Source: Rubrivivax sp.
GTDB taxonomy: Bacteria; Pseudomonadota; Gammaproteobacteria; Burkholderiales; Burkholderiaceae_C
NCBI GenBank assembly: GCA_022843905.1
Contig: JALHMT010000033.1
Span: forward strand, 1 to 57,279
Direction of reading: 5' to 3'
Length of the DNA: 57,279 bases
Positions 8,425 to 17,043 of the stretch are shown here, one piece after another (the first letter of the stretch is position 1; every line of letters starts with the position of its first letter). Below the pieces are notes generated by a model that saw only the letters and a list, made by a program, of their open reading frames with translations, had not been told where the DNA came from and did no database searches. The translations under genes and the position numbers were made by a program.

Positions 8425-10275
8425 TCAGGTCAAGGGCCTGGCCGCGCGCGCGGCCAGCGCCAGGCGTTCGAACTCGTGCTCGATGTCCCGCACCAGCTGC
8501 GGCAGGTCGAACAAGGGCGAACGACGCCCTTCTTCGGCCAGGTAGCGCTTGTAGGACGCGATGCGCGCGGGGTGGCGGCCCAGGTCGACGGCCAGCTTCT
8601 CGTAGGCGGCCATCGAGTCGGTCACCAGATCGGGCAGGCCGACGGCGTGCAGCAGGCTGCCGGCCATGCGCGAGATGTAGCTGCGCCCGGCCAGCGTCAG
8701 GATGGGCGTGCCCACCCACAGCGCGTCGCTGGCGGTGGTGCCGGCGTTGTAGGGGAAGGTGTCGAGAATCAGGTCGGCCAGCTGGAAGCGCGCCAGGTAC
8801 TCGGCCGGCGAGACCCGCGGCGCGAAGATCAGGCGGTCCGGCGCGACGCCTGCCGCTTCGGCAGCACGCTCCATGTTGCGGCGCGCCGTGGCGTTGTCGG
8901 CCAGCAGCCACAGCACGCTGCCGGGCACCTGCTCGAGCACGCGCATCCACAAGGCGAACATCGGTTCGGTGAACTTGAAGGTGTTGTTGTGCGAACAGAA
9001 GACGAAGGCGTCTTCGGGCAGGCCGCAGGCGGCCCGCTGCGGCCGGGGCGCCACCTCGCGGCGGCGGTCGCTCACCTGGTAGCAGTGCGGCAGGTACAGG
9101 GGCTTCTCGGTGCAGAAGGGAAGACAGTCGTCGGGCATCACGAAGCGGTCGGCGATGATCCAGTCCACACCGGGCAGTGCCGAGGTGCCCGGCAGGCCCA
9201 GGTAGCTCACCTGCACCGGCGCCGGGCGGTGGCCCAGGATGGCCGGGCGCGCGCCGCTGGTCAGCGCCTGCAGGTCGACCAGCACGTCGATGCCGGCGTC
9301 GGCGATCAGGCGTGCCGCGGTGGCGTCGTCCACGCCGGCCAGCCGCACGTGGTGGTCGATGGCCTTGAGCAGGCGCTGGCGCTGCGGCAGCGCCGACTCG
9401 GGCGTCCAGCAGAAGGCGTGCACCTCGAAGCGGCGGCGGTCGTGCAGCTCCAGCAGTTCGGGGATCAGCAGGCCCACGGCATGGTGGTGCAGGTCGCCGG
9501 AAAGGTAGCCGACCTTGATGCGTCCGCTGCGCGGCGGTCGCTGCGTGTGCAGCGGCACGGCGGCGGGCTTGGGCACGCGTTCGGCGACGAAGCGCGTGGC
9601 GGCCAGCAACTGCACCGCCGGGTCGTCGGTCACGCTCATCATGGCCAGCGCCGAGGTGCCCATCAGCAGCTGGTTCAGGGTCACCTCGCCCACCGGCTGG
9701 TACAGCGGCCATTCGCACTGCTTCTGCCGCAGGTGCACGTAGTGCTGGATGACGTCGCCCTGCGCGGGCTTGAGCTCCAGGCTGCGGCGCATCAGCGCCT
9801 CGGCCTCAGGCAGGCGCTTGAGGGTCTCCAGCAGGCGGCCGCTGTTGTTCATCGCATGCAGGCGCAGGTCGATGTTGGCGGCAGTGGGCGGGTCGGTGTG
9901 CTCGATGACCAGCGCCCACTGCTTCAGGGCACCTTCGGCATCACCTTGGCGCTCCAGCAGGTGGCCCAGGTTCAGCAGGGCGGGCGGGAAGTCGGGCGCC
10001 AGGGTGAGGGCCAGGTCGTAGGCCCGGCGCGCGTCGGCATCGCGGCCCAGCGACGACAGCAGCGTGCCCTGGTTGAAGCAGGCCACCTGCTTCAGCGGCC
10101 CCTTCGCATGGGCGATCCAGGTCTGGTAGAGCTGCACCGCCTGTTCGAGCTGGCCGGCGGCCTGCAGCTGCGTGGCGCGGTCCACCAGCTCGGCCAGCGG
10201 CAGCGTGCCGCGGCGCGCGCGCTCGGACACGGCGTCGCCGGGGGCGGCGGCAGCCTGGGGCAGGACGGCGTTCAT
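8425..10275 (-). CDS. TPR-containing O-GlcNAc-transferase-like glycosyltransferase (GT41)
   Basis: 616 residues. TPR-like helical repeats lie at about 28-200 (for example AYDLALTLAPDFPPALLNLG), followed by a GT41 catalytic part from about 250. GT41 landmarks include KVGYLSGDLHHHAVG, HNNTFKFTEPMFALW and DTFPYNAGTTASDALWVG, which match the nucleotide-sugar-binding segments of OGT. The start at 10275 follows GAGGAG and removes a long artefactual extension. It is the first gene of the operon with the exporter and adaptor, so glycosylation of the secreted cargo in the cytoplasm is likely. The sugar donor and acceptor cannot be read from sequence. Confidence 0.9.
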   Translation of the reverse strand: MNAVLPQAAAAPGDAVSERARRGTLPLAELVDRATQLQAAGQLEQAVQLYQTWIAHAKGPLKQVACFNQGTLLSSLGRDADARRAYDLALTLAPDFPPALLNLGHLLERQGDAEGALKQWALVIEHTDPPTAANIDLRLHAMNNSGRLLETLKRLPEAEALMRRSLELKPAQGDVIQHYVHLRQKQCEWPLYQPVGEVTLNQLLMGTSALAMMSVTDDPAVQLLAATRFVAERVPKPAAVPLHTQRPPRSGRIKVGYLSGDLHHHAVGLLIPELLELHDRRRFEVHAFCWTPESALPQRQRLLKAIDHHVRLAGVDDATAARLIADAGIDVLVDLQALTSGARPAILGHRPAPVQVSYLGLPGTSALPGVDWIIADRFVMPDDCLPFCTEKPLYLPHCYQVSDRRREVAPRPQRAACGLPEDAFVFCSHNNTFKFTEPMFALWMRVLEQVPGSVLWLLADNATARRNMERAAEAAGVAPDRLIFAPRVSPAEYLARFQLADLILDTFPYNAGTTASDALWVGTPILTLAGRSYISRMAGSLLHAVGLPDLVTDSMAAYEKLAVDLGRHPARIASYKRYLAEEGRRSPLFDLPQLVRDIEHEFERLALAARAARPLT

Positions 10276-10398
10276 CGGGCTCCTCGATTCGGGCGTGGAT
10301 GAGTGGGATGCTAGGCAGCGCTCCCCTGCGGGGCACCGACAATAGCGGCGACTTTCCGGGCCATTTGTGCAGCCCCGGGGTCCTCGACCATCCACCCC

Positions 10399-11562
10399 AT
10401 GAAGCAAGACTTCCTGCTCGACCCCGAGGTGGTATTCCTCAACCACGGCAGCTTCGGCGCCTGCCCGCGCGAGGTCTTCGCCGTGTTGCAGGACTGGCAG
10501 CTGGAGATGGAGCGCAACCCGGTGCAGTTCCTCGGTCGCCGCTCGACCGAGCTGCTGCGCCAGGCGCGCCAGTCGCTGGGCGGGTTCCTCGGCGCGAGGG
10601 CCGACGACCTGGTCTTCGTGCCCAACGCGACCAGCGGCGTCAACGTGGTGGCGCGGTCGCTTCCATTGCAACCCGGCGACGAGGTGCTGACCACCGACCT
10701 GGAGTACGGTGCCTGCGACGCCACCTGGGCCCATGTGGGCCGCGAGCGCGGCAGTGTGGTGCGGCGTGTGGCCGTGCCCTTGCCCTTCGACGCCGCAAGC
10801 TTCGCCGACCGCATGCTGGAGGCCGTGACGCCGCGCACGCGCGTGCTGTTCGTGAGCCATGTCGCATCGACCACGGCGCTGATCCTGCCCCTGACGGACC
10901 TGGTCCGGCGCGCCCGCGCGCTCGGCATCCTCACGCTGATCGACGGCGCGCACGCGCCCGGGCTGATCGACCTCGATCTGGGCGCGCTGGGGGCCGATTT
11001 CTACACCGGCAACTGCCACAAGTGGCTGTGCGCGCCCAAGGGCGCCGCCTTCCTGCATGCGCGCCCGGAGCATCACGCTTCGCTGCACGCCAGCGTCATC
11101 AGCTGGGGCTACGCGGCGGGCGACGGCGGGCACGCCGGCTTCGACGCCTACACGGGCAGCACGGTGCTGGAGCGCCGCCTGCAGTGGCAGGGCACGCGGG
11201 ACCTGGCGGCCTTCCTCACGGTGCCGGCTGCGCTGGACTGGGTGCGCCAGCACCACGGCGCAGCCGTGCGAGACACCTGCCACCGCCGCGCCATCGCGCT
11301 CATGCACCGCTGCTCGGAGCGCTTCGATCTGCCGTGCATCGGCGCCGACAGCGACTTCGCCCAGATGGCGCCGCTGCCGGTGCCGCGCTGCGATGCCGAA
11401 GCATTGCGCAGGCGGCTCTTCGACCACCACCACATCGAGGTGCCGGTGACGCAGCACGGCGGCCGCGCCTTCGTGCGCGTCTCGGTGCAGAGCTACACCA
11501 CCGAGGCCGACCTGCAGGCCCTGGACACGGCACTGGGCGTCGAGTTCGCCGCCACGCCTTGA
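10399..11562 (+). CDS. Class V aminotransferase-fold PLP enzyme, isopenicillin N epimerase-like
   Basis: 387 residues with the class V layout: LNHGSFGACPREV near the N-terminus, a cofactor-binding loop FVPNATSGVNVVAR, an aspartate in LTLIDGAHAPG and the Schiff-base lysine in GNCHKWLCAPKG. The closest named family is isopenicillin N epimerase/cysteine desulfurase-like (CefD-like). Many bacterial members have nothing to do with beta-lactams, and no biosynthetic cluster is present, so the substrate is unassigned. It is divergent from the glycosyltransferase gene and followed after 10 bp by the GST gene, probably in one operon. Confidence 0.85.
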   Translation: MKQDFLLDPEVVFLNHGSFGACPREVFAVLQDWQLEMERNPVQFLGRRSTELLRQARQSLGGFLGARADDLVFVPNATSGVNVVARSLPLQPGDEVLTTDLEYGACDATWAHVGRERGSVVRRVAVPLPFDAASFADRMLEAVTPRTRVLFVSHVASTTALILPLTDLVRRARALGILTLIDGAHAPGLIDLDLGALGADFYTGNCHKWLCAPKGAAFLHARPEHHASLHASVISWGYAAGDGGHAGFDAYTGSTVLERRLQWQGTRDLAAFLTVPAALDWVRQHHGAAVRDTCHRRAIALMHRCSERFDLPCIGADSDFAQMAPLPVPRCDAEALRRRLFDHHHIEVPVTQHGGRAFVRVSVQSYTTEADLQALDTALGVEFAATP

Positions 11563-11572
11563 GGAGCACCGC

Positions 11573-12196
11573 ATGCTGAAGATCCTGGGACGTCCGTCGT
11601 CGATCAACGTGCGCAAGGTGATGTGGACCTGTGCCGAGATCGGCCTGCCCTTCGAGCTGGAACCCTGGGGTGCCGGTGTGCGGTCGACCGACGACCCGGC
11701 GTTCCGCGCACTGAACCCCAATGCGCTGGTGCCGGTGCTGATCGATGACGACTTCGTGCTGTGGGAGTCGAACACCATCTGCCGCTACCTGGCGAGCCGG
11801 CACCAGCGGGACGATCTGCTGCCGGCCGCAGCGCGCGAGCGTGCAGGCGTTGAACAGTGGATGGACTGGCAGGCGGGCGAGCTGAACAACGCCTGGCGCT
11901 ATGCCTTCATGGCGCTGGTGCGCAAGAGCCCGGCGCACGGCGACGCCGGCGCGCTGGCCGCCAGCATCCAGCAATGGCACCGGCACATGGCGATGCTGGA
12001 CGTCCAGCTGCAGCGGACCGGTGCCTTCGTCACCGGCGAGCGCTTCACGCTGGCCGACGTGGTGCTGGGCCTGGCCACGCACCGCTGGCTGCACACGCCG
12101 ATGGAGCGCCCGGCCCTGCCGCAGGTCCTGCGTCTGTACGAGACCTTGCAGGCGCGGCCGTCCTTCGGGGCGCAGGCCATCGGCGCCCACCCCTGA
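11573..12196 (+). CDS. Glutathione S-transferase family protein
   Basis: 207 residues: an N-terminal thioredoxin-like domain (KILGRPSSINVRKVMWTC, then NPNALVPVLIDDDFVLWESN with the cis-proline and the Glu-Ser glutathione-binding pair) and a helical C-terminal domain from about 90 with FTLADVVLGLATHRW. These are the standard GST landmarks. GAGGAGC precedes the ATG. Position 10 bp behind the PLP enzyme suggests co-transcription, but their metabolic link is unclear. The substrate class cannot be assigned from sequence. Confidence 0.88.
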   Translation: MLKILGRPSSINVRKVMWTCAEIGLPFELEPWGAGVRSTDDPAFRALNPNALVPVLIDDDFVLWESNTICRYLASRHQRDDLLPAAARERAGVEQWMDWQAGELNNAWRYAFMALVRKSPAHGDAGALAASIQQWHRHMAMLDVQLQRTGAFVTGERFTLADVVLGLATHRWLHTPMERPALPQVLRLYETLQARPSFGAQAIGAHP

Positions 12197-12253
12197 AACA
12201 CCGCGATCCGGCAGGCCCGCGGAGAGCGGGCACGCGTCCCTGCGCGTCACTTG

Positions 12254-12265
12254 TACCAATCGGTA
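12254..12265. promoter_or_regulatory. Possible TetR-type operator half upstream of the fasciclin gene
   Basis: TACCAATCGGTA pairs at five of six positions around its centre and resembles the core of many TetR/AcrR operators. It lies in the only AT-richer stretch of the 274-bp gap between the GST and fasciclin genes. No TetR gene is nearby and no firm -35/-10 pair was found, so the call is tentative. Confidence 0.25.
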
Positions 12266-12470
12266 TCCATAATGACCACACAGTTCATATGAGAAACCGA
12301 TCAGTTCAGAATCGCTTCATCGATGTCGTTCTGCCCCGTGCAGGACGTTGTCGATGGCACCCCAGGTTCAGCTTCCAAAGGCTCTGTGTGCCGATCGATC
12401 CAGGCCGCTGCGGGTCACGAGCCCCGCGGCCTTCACCGACCCACCCTTTTCAACCCTAGGAAACTCCGCC

Positions 12471-12926
12471 ATGAAGAAGACCCTGATCGCCGCCGCCCTG
12501 ACCGCCCTGGTCTCGCTGCAGGCCCAAGCCGCCAACATCGTCGACACCGCTGTCGCCGCCGGCAACTTCAAGACCCTGGCCACCGCGCTGCAGGCGGCCG
12601 GCCTGGTCGACACCTTGAAGGGCAAGGGCCCGTTCACCGTGTTCGCGCCCACCGACGAAGCTTTCGCGAAGATCCCCAAGGCGCAGCTCGACGCGCTGCT
12701 GGCGGACAAGGCCAAGCTGACCGCGGTGCTGACCTACCACGTGGTGCCGGGCAAGGTGCTGGCCAAGGACGTCAAGGCCGGTGCCGTGAAGACCGTGCAG
12801 GGCAGCTCGCTGACCGTCAGCACCACCGGCGGTGTGAAGGTCGACGCCGCCAACGTCGTGAAGACCGACGTGATGGCCGACAACGGCGTCATCCACGTCA
12901 TCGACAGCGTGATCATGCCCAAGTGA
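12471..12926 (+). CDS. Secreted fasciclin (FAS1) domain protein
   Basis: 151 residues. A classic Sec signal (MKKTLIAAALTALVSLQAQA) is followed by a single FAS1 domain. H1-type motif FTVFAPTDEAFAKIP and the H2-type motif NGVIHVIDSVIMPK are both present, along with LTYHVVPGKV between them. Such small bacterial FAS1 proteins are periplasmic or extracellular and are linked to adhesion or matrix. The start is set by the signal peptide and TAGGAAA upstream. It is a single-gene unit closed by a strong hairpin at 12956-12988. Confidence 0.92.
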   Translation: MKKTLIAAALTALVSLQAQAANIVDTAVAAGNFKTLATALQAAGLVDTLKGKGPFTVFAPTDEAFAKIPKAQLDALLADKAKLTAVLTYHVVPGKVLAKDVKAGAVKTVQGSSLTVSTTGGVKVDAANVVKTDVMADNGVIHVIDSVIMPK

Positions 12927-12955
12927 TCGTGGCGGGCCCGCGCCCGACATGACCG

Positions 12956-12988
12956 AAGGCGCCGACCGTGCAAGCGATCGGCGCCTTT
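12956..12988 (+). terminator. Rho-independent terminator after the fasciclin gene
   Basis: AAGGCGCCGA at 12956-12965 pairs perfectly with TCGGCGCCTT at 12978-12987. The stem may extend inward by CG/CG past one mismatch, and TTTCC follows the 3' arm. It lies 30 bp past the fasciclin stop and 42 bp before the end of the convergent amidohydrolase gene, so it may serve both directions. Confidence 0.8.
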
Positions 12989-13029
12989 CCTGTTCCTGGC
13001 GTTCCGCTCGCCCCCGGCAGCGTCGGACG

Positions 13030-13884
13030 CTACGAGGGTTTCACGCTGCGCAGCAGGGCCTCGCCATTGCGCCAGCCGATGCGCTCGGCCACCGGGCCCG
13101 GCAGATCGGCGAGCCAGGCGCGGGAGAACGCGGCATGCGAGCCGATGTAGTGCCAGCGCTCGGGCGTGAAGGTGTCGGTGCCGATCATGAAGCGCTCCGG
13201 GAACTCCAGGAAGGCCTCGCGCCAGGCCGGATCGACCTTGCCGCCGCTGGCGTGGTCGCCGCGGAAGGCGAGGTCGCACCAGAGCTTGGGGTGCCGTCGC
13301 AGCACGGCGCGCACCTTGTCGGGCGCATCGAAACCCGAGTGCGCCCACAGCACACGCGCATCGGGCCACTGCCGGAACAGCCGGTCGACGGCGTCGGCGT
13401 CGCTGTGCGCGTGCAGCACCAGGCCGCGCTCACGCGCCAGCGCCACCATGCGACGCGGCACGGGCAGCTCGGCGTCGGCGCCGAACAGATGGAACTCGCC
13501 CACCCCGACATAGCGGTACTTCGCCATGCGCTCTTCCAGGTAGCGCACGATGCCTTCGTCCCGCACCCAGCCGTTGAGATCGGCGCGCGTGCGGTAGGGC
13601 CGCAGCGCCGGCACGATGAGGTCGGGCGCTTCGGCCATCAGCAGCTGCGTGCCGCGGTCGTCCGACGACGAGACGAAGGCGCCCTTCAGACCCGCCTTGC
13701 GCAGCAGCTCCACCGCCTGCTTCGGCGGCACCAGTTCCACCGCGTCGTGGCTGTAGTGCACGTGGGCGTCGAACAGTGGCAGTTCAGTGGCCGCACGCAC
13801 CGGCAAGGCCGAGGCGGACACCGAGGCCGCTGCGGCAGCCATCCATCCGGTGAAGCCGCGGCGCGTGAGGGAGGCGTGTTGCAT
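13030..13884 (-). CDS. Tat-exported amidohydrolase-family (TIM-barrel) protein
   Basis: 284 residues. The N-terminus (SLTRRGFTGWMAAAAA, cleavage after PVRA) is a twin-arginine signal. The mature protein begins with LFDAHVHYSHDA, the HxH metal-binding strand of amidohydrolases. Later landmarks are LHAHSDADAV, LWAHSGFDAPD and MIGTDTF, the expected His and Asp ligand strands. This fits the amidohydrolase-2/TatD-like superfamily acting in the periplasm. The substrate is unknown. The start at 13884 is set by the signal, since longer versions add an implausible lead. The gene is read in the same direction as the PEP-CTERM gene upstream, with a gap of about 100 bp. Confidence 0.85.
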   Translation of the reverse strand: MQHASLTRRGFTGWMAAAAASVSASALPVRAATELPLFDAHVHYSHDAVELVPPKQAVELLRKAGLKGAFVSSSDDRGTQLLMAEAPDLIVPALRPYRTRADLNGWVRDEGIVRYLEERMAKYRYVGVGEFHLFGADAELPVPRRMVALARERGLVLHAHSDADAVDRLFRQWPDARVLWAHSGFDAPDKVRAVLRRHPKLWCDLAFRGDHASGGKVDPAWREAFLEFPERFMIGTDTFTPERWHYIGSHAAFSRAWLADLPGPVAERIGWRNGEALLRSVKPS

Positions 13885-13988
13885 GGCGGAGGCCGGTAGC
13901 TTCGTCGGGGCGCAAGCATACGACGCCCGGTCGGCGCAGGGGCCTGCCCGTTGCGCCACCGGTGATGCAGGCCAGGCTGGCCGGCGAC

Positions 13989-15233
13989 TCAGGCGCGCCG
14001 GCGCTTCGCCGACCTCGACAGCCCGTACAAGGCCAGCAGGACGAGCGCCATCGACGAGGGCTCGGGCACGGCCGAAGCGCGGAAGCCGAGCTGGAAGCTG
14101 GCCACGCGTTGCAGGGCCAGCGCGTCGTCGCCCCGGATGCCGAGGTCGCGCGCGGCGATCTCGGCGATGCCCAGAGAGGCCGGGTCGACACCCGTCAGCG
14201 TGCCGAACAAGGTCAGGGCGCTGAGGTAGGAGCCCCACTTGCTGGCGTGCAGGCCGTCGTCGAACCAGAGGTCGACCAGGCCGTCGGTGGCAGCGTCGGG
14301 CGACCACATGTCGCGCGTGGCGATGCCCGCCTGCACGGCGGTCATGAAGGCCTCGCCCACCGGCGCGATGCCCTTGAAGCCGGCGCTGCCGTCGTTGTCG
14401 GCCTGCGCCAGCGCAGCCTCGTAGCTGCTCTTCAGCTCGGCCGTCATCGCCTCGAGATTGTCGAAGAAGGTGTTGGTATTGACGGCACCGGTGCGCGTCA
14501 CCTCGCCGGTGGTCTCGTCGGTCACCGTGGCCAGGGCACCGTTGACCAGGTTGGGCCGGGCCCAGGTCTGGTACAGGTACATCTCGGTGCCGGCACTGGC
14601 ATTGGCGTTGCCGGGCACGTCGCGAACGTTGCTGCAGGTGCCCGCGGCGATCCCGGCGGCCCGGCAGGCGGCCTGGCGCGCGGCGCCGTCCGCGCCAGCG
14701 AAGGCATCGCGATCGCGGAAGCTCTGCGCCGCACTCGAATGCACGTAGTTCTCGATCTTGTCGGCGTAGTGCCTGAAGTACTCGGGGTTGGAGGCCAGCC
14801 CGGGTCGGCGCAGCAGGGGTTCGTCGCTCTGCTCCTGCAACACCACCTTGCCCCAGGTCTGCGAGCCGATGTTGCCGCGCAGGTCCCAGCCCGCGGGGTT
14901 GGTGTTCAGCAGGTGGCCGCGCAGTGAGGCCGCGTTGCGCGTGGACATGGCGACGTCGTAGTGGAGCCCGGCCTGCACGGTGAATTGCTTGAAGATGCCC
15001 GCCACGCCGCCCCAGGGTCGGGGCTCGAACTCGTTGCTGCCCAGCGGGTTGGCGACGAACATCGGGCCGGTGAGGTCGCGCACGTTGGCGGCGTTGTAGC
15101 TCATCACCGGGTCGACACGGCCGAAGGTGAAGCTGTTGCCGACGAAGAGCACGCTGATGGGCTCGGCAGCGACAGGTGCCGCAGCGGCCAGTGTCAGGAC
15201 GAGGGTGGAAAACAGGGGACGGAGGCAGCGCAT
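13989..15233 (-). CDS. PEP-CTERM-anchored SGNH-hydrolase-like protein
   Basis: 414 residues with a Sec signal at 1-23. ISVLFVGNSFTFG resembles block I of SGNH hydrolases, VVLQEQSDEPL occupies the block III region, and DDGLHASKWGSYL near 335 resembles the catalytic Asp-x-x-His block. The C-terminus VPEPSSMALVLLALYGLSRS plus an Arg/Lys tail is a PEP-CTERM sorting signal: VPEP, a helix, then a basic end. That implies processing by an exosortase encoded elsewhere. Cysteines around residues 190-205 may form a disulfide. The substrate is not predictable. Confidence 0.85.
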   Translation of the reverse strand: MRCLRPLFSTLVLTLAAAAPVAAEPISVLFVGNSFTFGRVDPVMSYNAANVRDLTGPMFVANPLGSNEFEPRPWGGVAGIFKQFTVQAGLHYDVAMSTRNAASLRGHLLNTNPAGWDLRGNIGSQTWGKVVLQEQSDEPLLRRPGLASNPEYFRHYADKIENYVHSSAAQSFRDRDAFAGADGAARQAACRAAGIAAGTCSNVRDVPGNANASAGTEMYLYQTWARPNLVNGALATVTDETTGEVTRTGAVNTNTFFDNLEAMTAELKSSYEAALAQADNDGSAGFKGIAPVGEAFMTAVQAGIATRDMWSPDAATDGLVDLWFDDGLHASKWGSYLSALTLFGTLTGVDPASLGIAEIAARDLGIRGDDALALQRVASFQLGFRASAVPEPSSMALVLLALYGLSRSAKRRRA

Positions 15234-15415
15234 GACGGGGTCCTTGGAGGCGGCAGGGAAACGGCGTTCAGCCGACCGGCGACCTTAGCCAGGAACCCCC
15301 GCGGCCGGCAAGGCGGACTTCCCGGCTTCGACCGACCACCCCCCCGACACAGGTGGTGCATTCCCGGACCGCCTGCAGTGCCACCCGGACTGGCCCGGCC
15401 CTTTGAGGAAGCACG

Positions 15416-15441
15416 CACAACGCGCTGGCACAACGCGCTGG
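15416..15441. repeat. Exact 13-bp tandem duplication
   Basis: CACAACGCGCTGG occurs twice back to back at 15416-15428 and 15429-15441. It lies in the 217-bp gap between the PEP-CTERM gene and the end of the MFS gene. It is probably a simple replication slippage product. Confidence 0.8.
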
Positions 15442-15450
15442 CGGCTGTCC

Positions 15451-17043
15451 TCATCTCTCCGCGATGAAGTGCTGCATCGTCGGCACCGCGCCCGGCTGCA
15501 GGAAGCGGCGCAGCTCGGCTTCGAGTTCCTGGTCGGCCAGCGTGGCGCGCGCGCGCTGGTGCAGGTAGTCGGCCCAGCTCGTGACGATGAAGCGCTCGAC
15601 GAAGCGCAAGGGCTCCGACAGGTCGCGGTAGACGCGCCAGAAGGTCGCACCGTCGCGGCGGCGCGGCGCGCGCAGCTGGCTCACTGCATCGAGGAAGGCC
15701 TCGGTCTCGCCTTCGCGCACGAGGTAGGCGATCTCGACCGCCACCGGACCGGCCTCGGGGTCGGGCTGGTGCGCCACGAAGAGGTCTTCCGACAGCGTGG
15801 CCTGCGTCACCTCCTGCAGGTCGCTCATGCGCAGCGGGAAGGGCCGCACCAGCAGCAGCCCGGCGGCCATGGCCGCGGCGGCCATCCAGAGCGCCGGCGC
15901 CAGACCCAGCAGGTCGGACAGCGCGCCCCAGAGGGCCGAGCCGAGCGCGAAGGAGCCCAGCGCGCACAGCGTGTGCAGCGCCGTGGCGCGTGCGCGCACC
16001 CAGGGCGGCACGCTGGTCTGCGTGGCGGTGTTGTAGGTGGACATGACCGTCATCCAGCTCGCGCCGCCGGCCATCAGCGCCAGGTAGGTGATCCAGGGCG
16101 TGTGCGAGATCGCCGTCACGGCCATCACCAGCGCGTAGAGCGCCGTGCCCCAGCCCACCAGGCGCTCCAGCCCCAGGCGCGATCGCATGCGGCCGACCAC
16201 CAGCCCGGCCAGCACAGCGCCCACGCCCAGGCAGCCGATGAGGAAACCGAAGCCGGTGGCGCCGAGACCGAGCTGGCGCTGGGCGATCACCGGCAGCAGC
16301 GCCCACAGCGCCGACCCGGCCGCGCTGTAGGCGCCGGTGCGCACCAGTTGCGCCAGCACGGTGTCGGAGTGTCGTGCGAAGCGCAAGGCGCTGAGCATGC
16401 CGCCCCACAGCCGCTCGGCCGGCAGGCGCGACGGCAGGTGTGGCCGCGGCGGGTGTTCGCGCACGGCATACAGCAGCACCAGCACGCCCGCGCAGGCCAG
16501 CGCCAGCACCCAGCCGGCGCCGGCCGCGACATAGACCCAGCCGGCCAGTGCCGGGCCCAGGGCGCGCGCCGCGTTGTAGGAGATGCCGATGGCGGTGATG
16601 GCCTGCGGCAGCTCGTCGCGAGGCACGACGTCGACGATGGCCGAGTTCCAGGACGGCGACAGCAGCGCCGTGCAGCAGCCGACGACGAAGGTCAGCAGCA
16701 GCAGCGAGGTCGGCCCGGCCCAGCCGATCAGCAGCAGGAAGGCCATCAACGCCACCACGGCGGCCTGCACCGCCAGCGAGCCGAGGATGAGGCGGCGGCG
16801 GTCGGTGGTGTCGGCCAGCACGCCGGCCGGCAGCGAGAACAGGAACATCGGCAGGAACACCGCCGTCTGCACCAGTGCCGCCAGGAAGGACGAGCCGGTC
16901 AGCTCGATCATCAGCCAGGCCGTGGCCATGGCCTGCATGGCGTTGCCGACGAAGTAGACCGAGCCGCCGCCGATCAGCCAGCGGAACGAGCGATGCCGCA
17001 GCGTGGCGCGGATCGACAAGGGCGCTGGCTGCACGGCGCTCAC
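15451..17043 (-). CDS. MFS transporter (MFS_3/EntS-like) with C-terminal monooxygenase-like domain
   Basis: 530 residues. Residues 1-405 form a 12-helix major facilitator with the loop-2 motif GVLADTTDRRR. From about 415 a soluble part with EIAYLVREGETEAFLDAV and DGATFWRVYRDLSEPLRF resembles the small antibiotic-biosynthesis-monooxygenase/ABM fold often fused to this MFS group. Such proteins are annotated as exporters; the substrate is unknown. It begins with GTG overlapping the glycerate kinase stop (GTGA), so the two are co-translated. That pairing hints at a role with an organic acid, but this is only context. Confidence 0.85.
   Translation of the reverse strand: MSAVQPAPLSIRATLRHRSFRWLIGGGSVYFVGNAMQAMATAWLMIELTGSSFLAALVQTAVFLPMFLFSLPAGVLADTTDRRRLILGSLAVQAAVVALMAFLLLIGWAGPTSLLLLTFVVGCCTALLSPSWNSAIVDVVPRDELPQAITAIGISYNAARALGPALAGWVYVAAGAGWVLALACAGVLVLLYAVREHPPRPHLPSRLPAERLWGGMLSALRFARHSDTVLAQLVRTGAYSAAGSALWALLPVIAQRQLGLGATGFGFLIGCLGVGAVLAGLVVGRMRSRLGLERLVGWGTALYALVMAVTAISHTPWITYLALMAGGASWMTVMSTYNTATQTSVPPWVRARATALHTLCALGSFALGSALWGALSDLLGLAPALWMAAAAMAAGLLLVRPFPLRMSDLQEVTQATLSEDLFVAHQPDPEAGPVAVEIAYLVREGETEAFLDAVSQLRAPRRRDGATFWRVYRDLSEPLRFVERFIVTSWADYLHQRARATLADQELEAELRRFLQPGAVPTMQHFIAER

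Noticed and set aside
6057..8972. A 971-codon open frame on the plus strand across the exporter region
   Set aside because: It is antisense to the ABC exporter and glycosyltransferase genes, has the low-complexity His/Gln/Arg composition typical of GC-rich shadow frames, and shows no domain.
10399..11562. The PLP enzyme as a beta-lactam biosynthesis gene
   Set aside because: No other antibiotic synthesis gene is present, and this family is widespread with unrelated functions.
10276..11778. A longer version of the glycosyltransferase gene reaching 11778
   Set aside because: The extra 501 codons are antisense to the class V aminotransferase and GST genes. GAGGAG and a sensible N-terminus support 10275.
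13885..14307. N-terminal extension of the amidohydrolase
   Set aside because: The extension overlaps the PEP-CTERM gene and would bury the twin-arginine signal.
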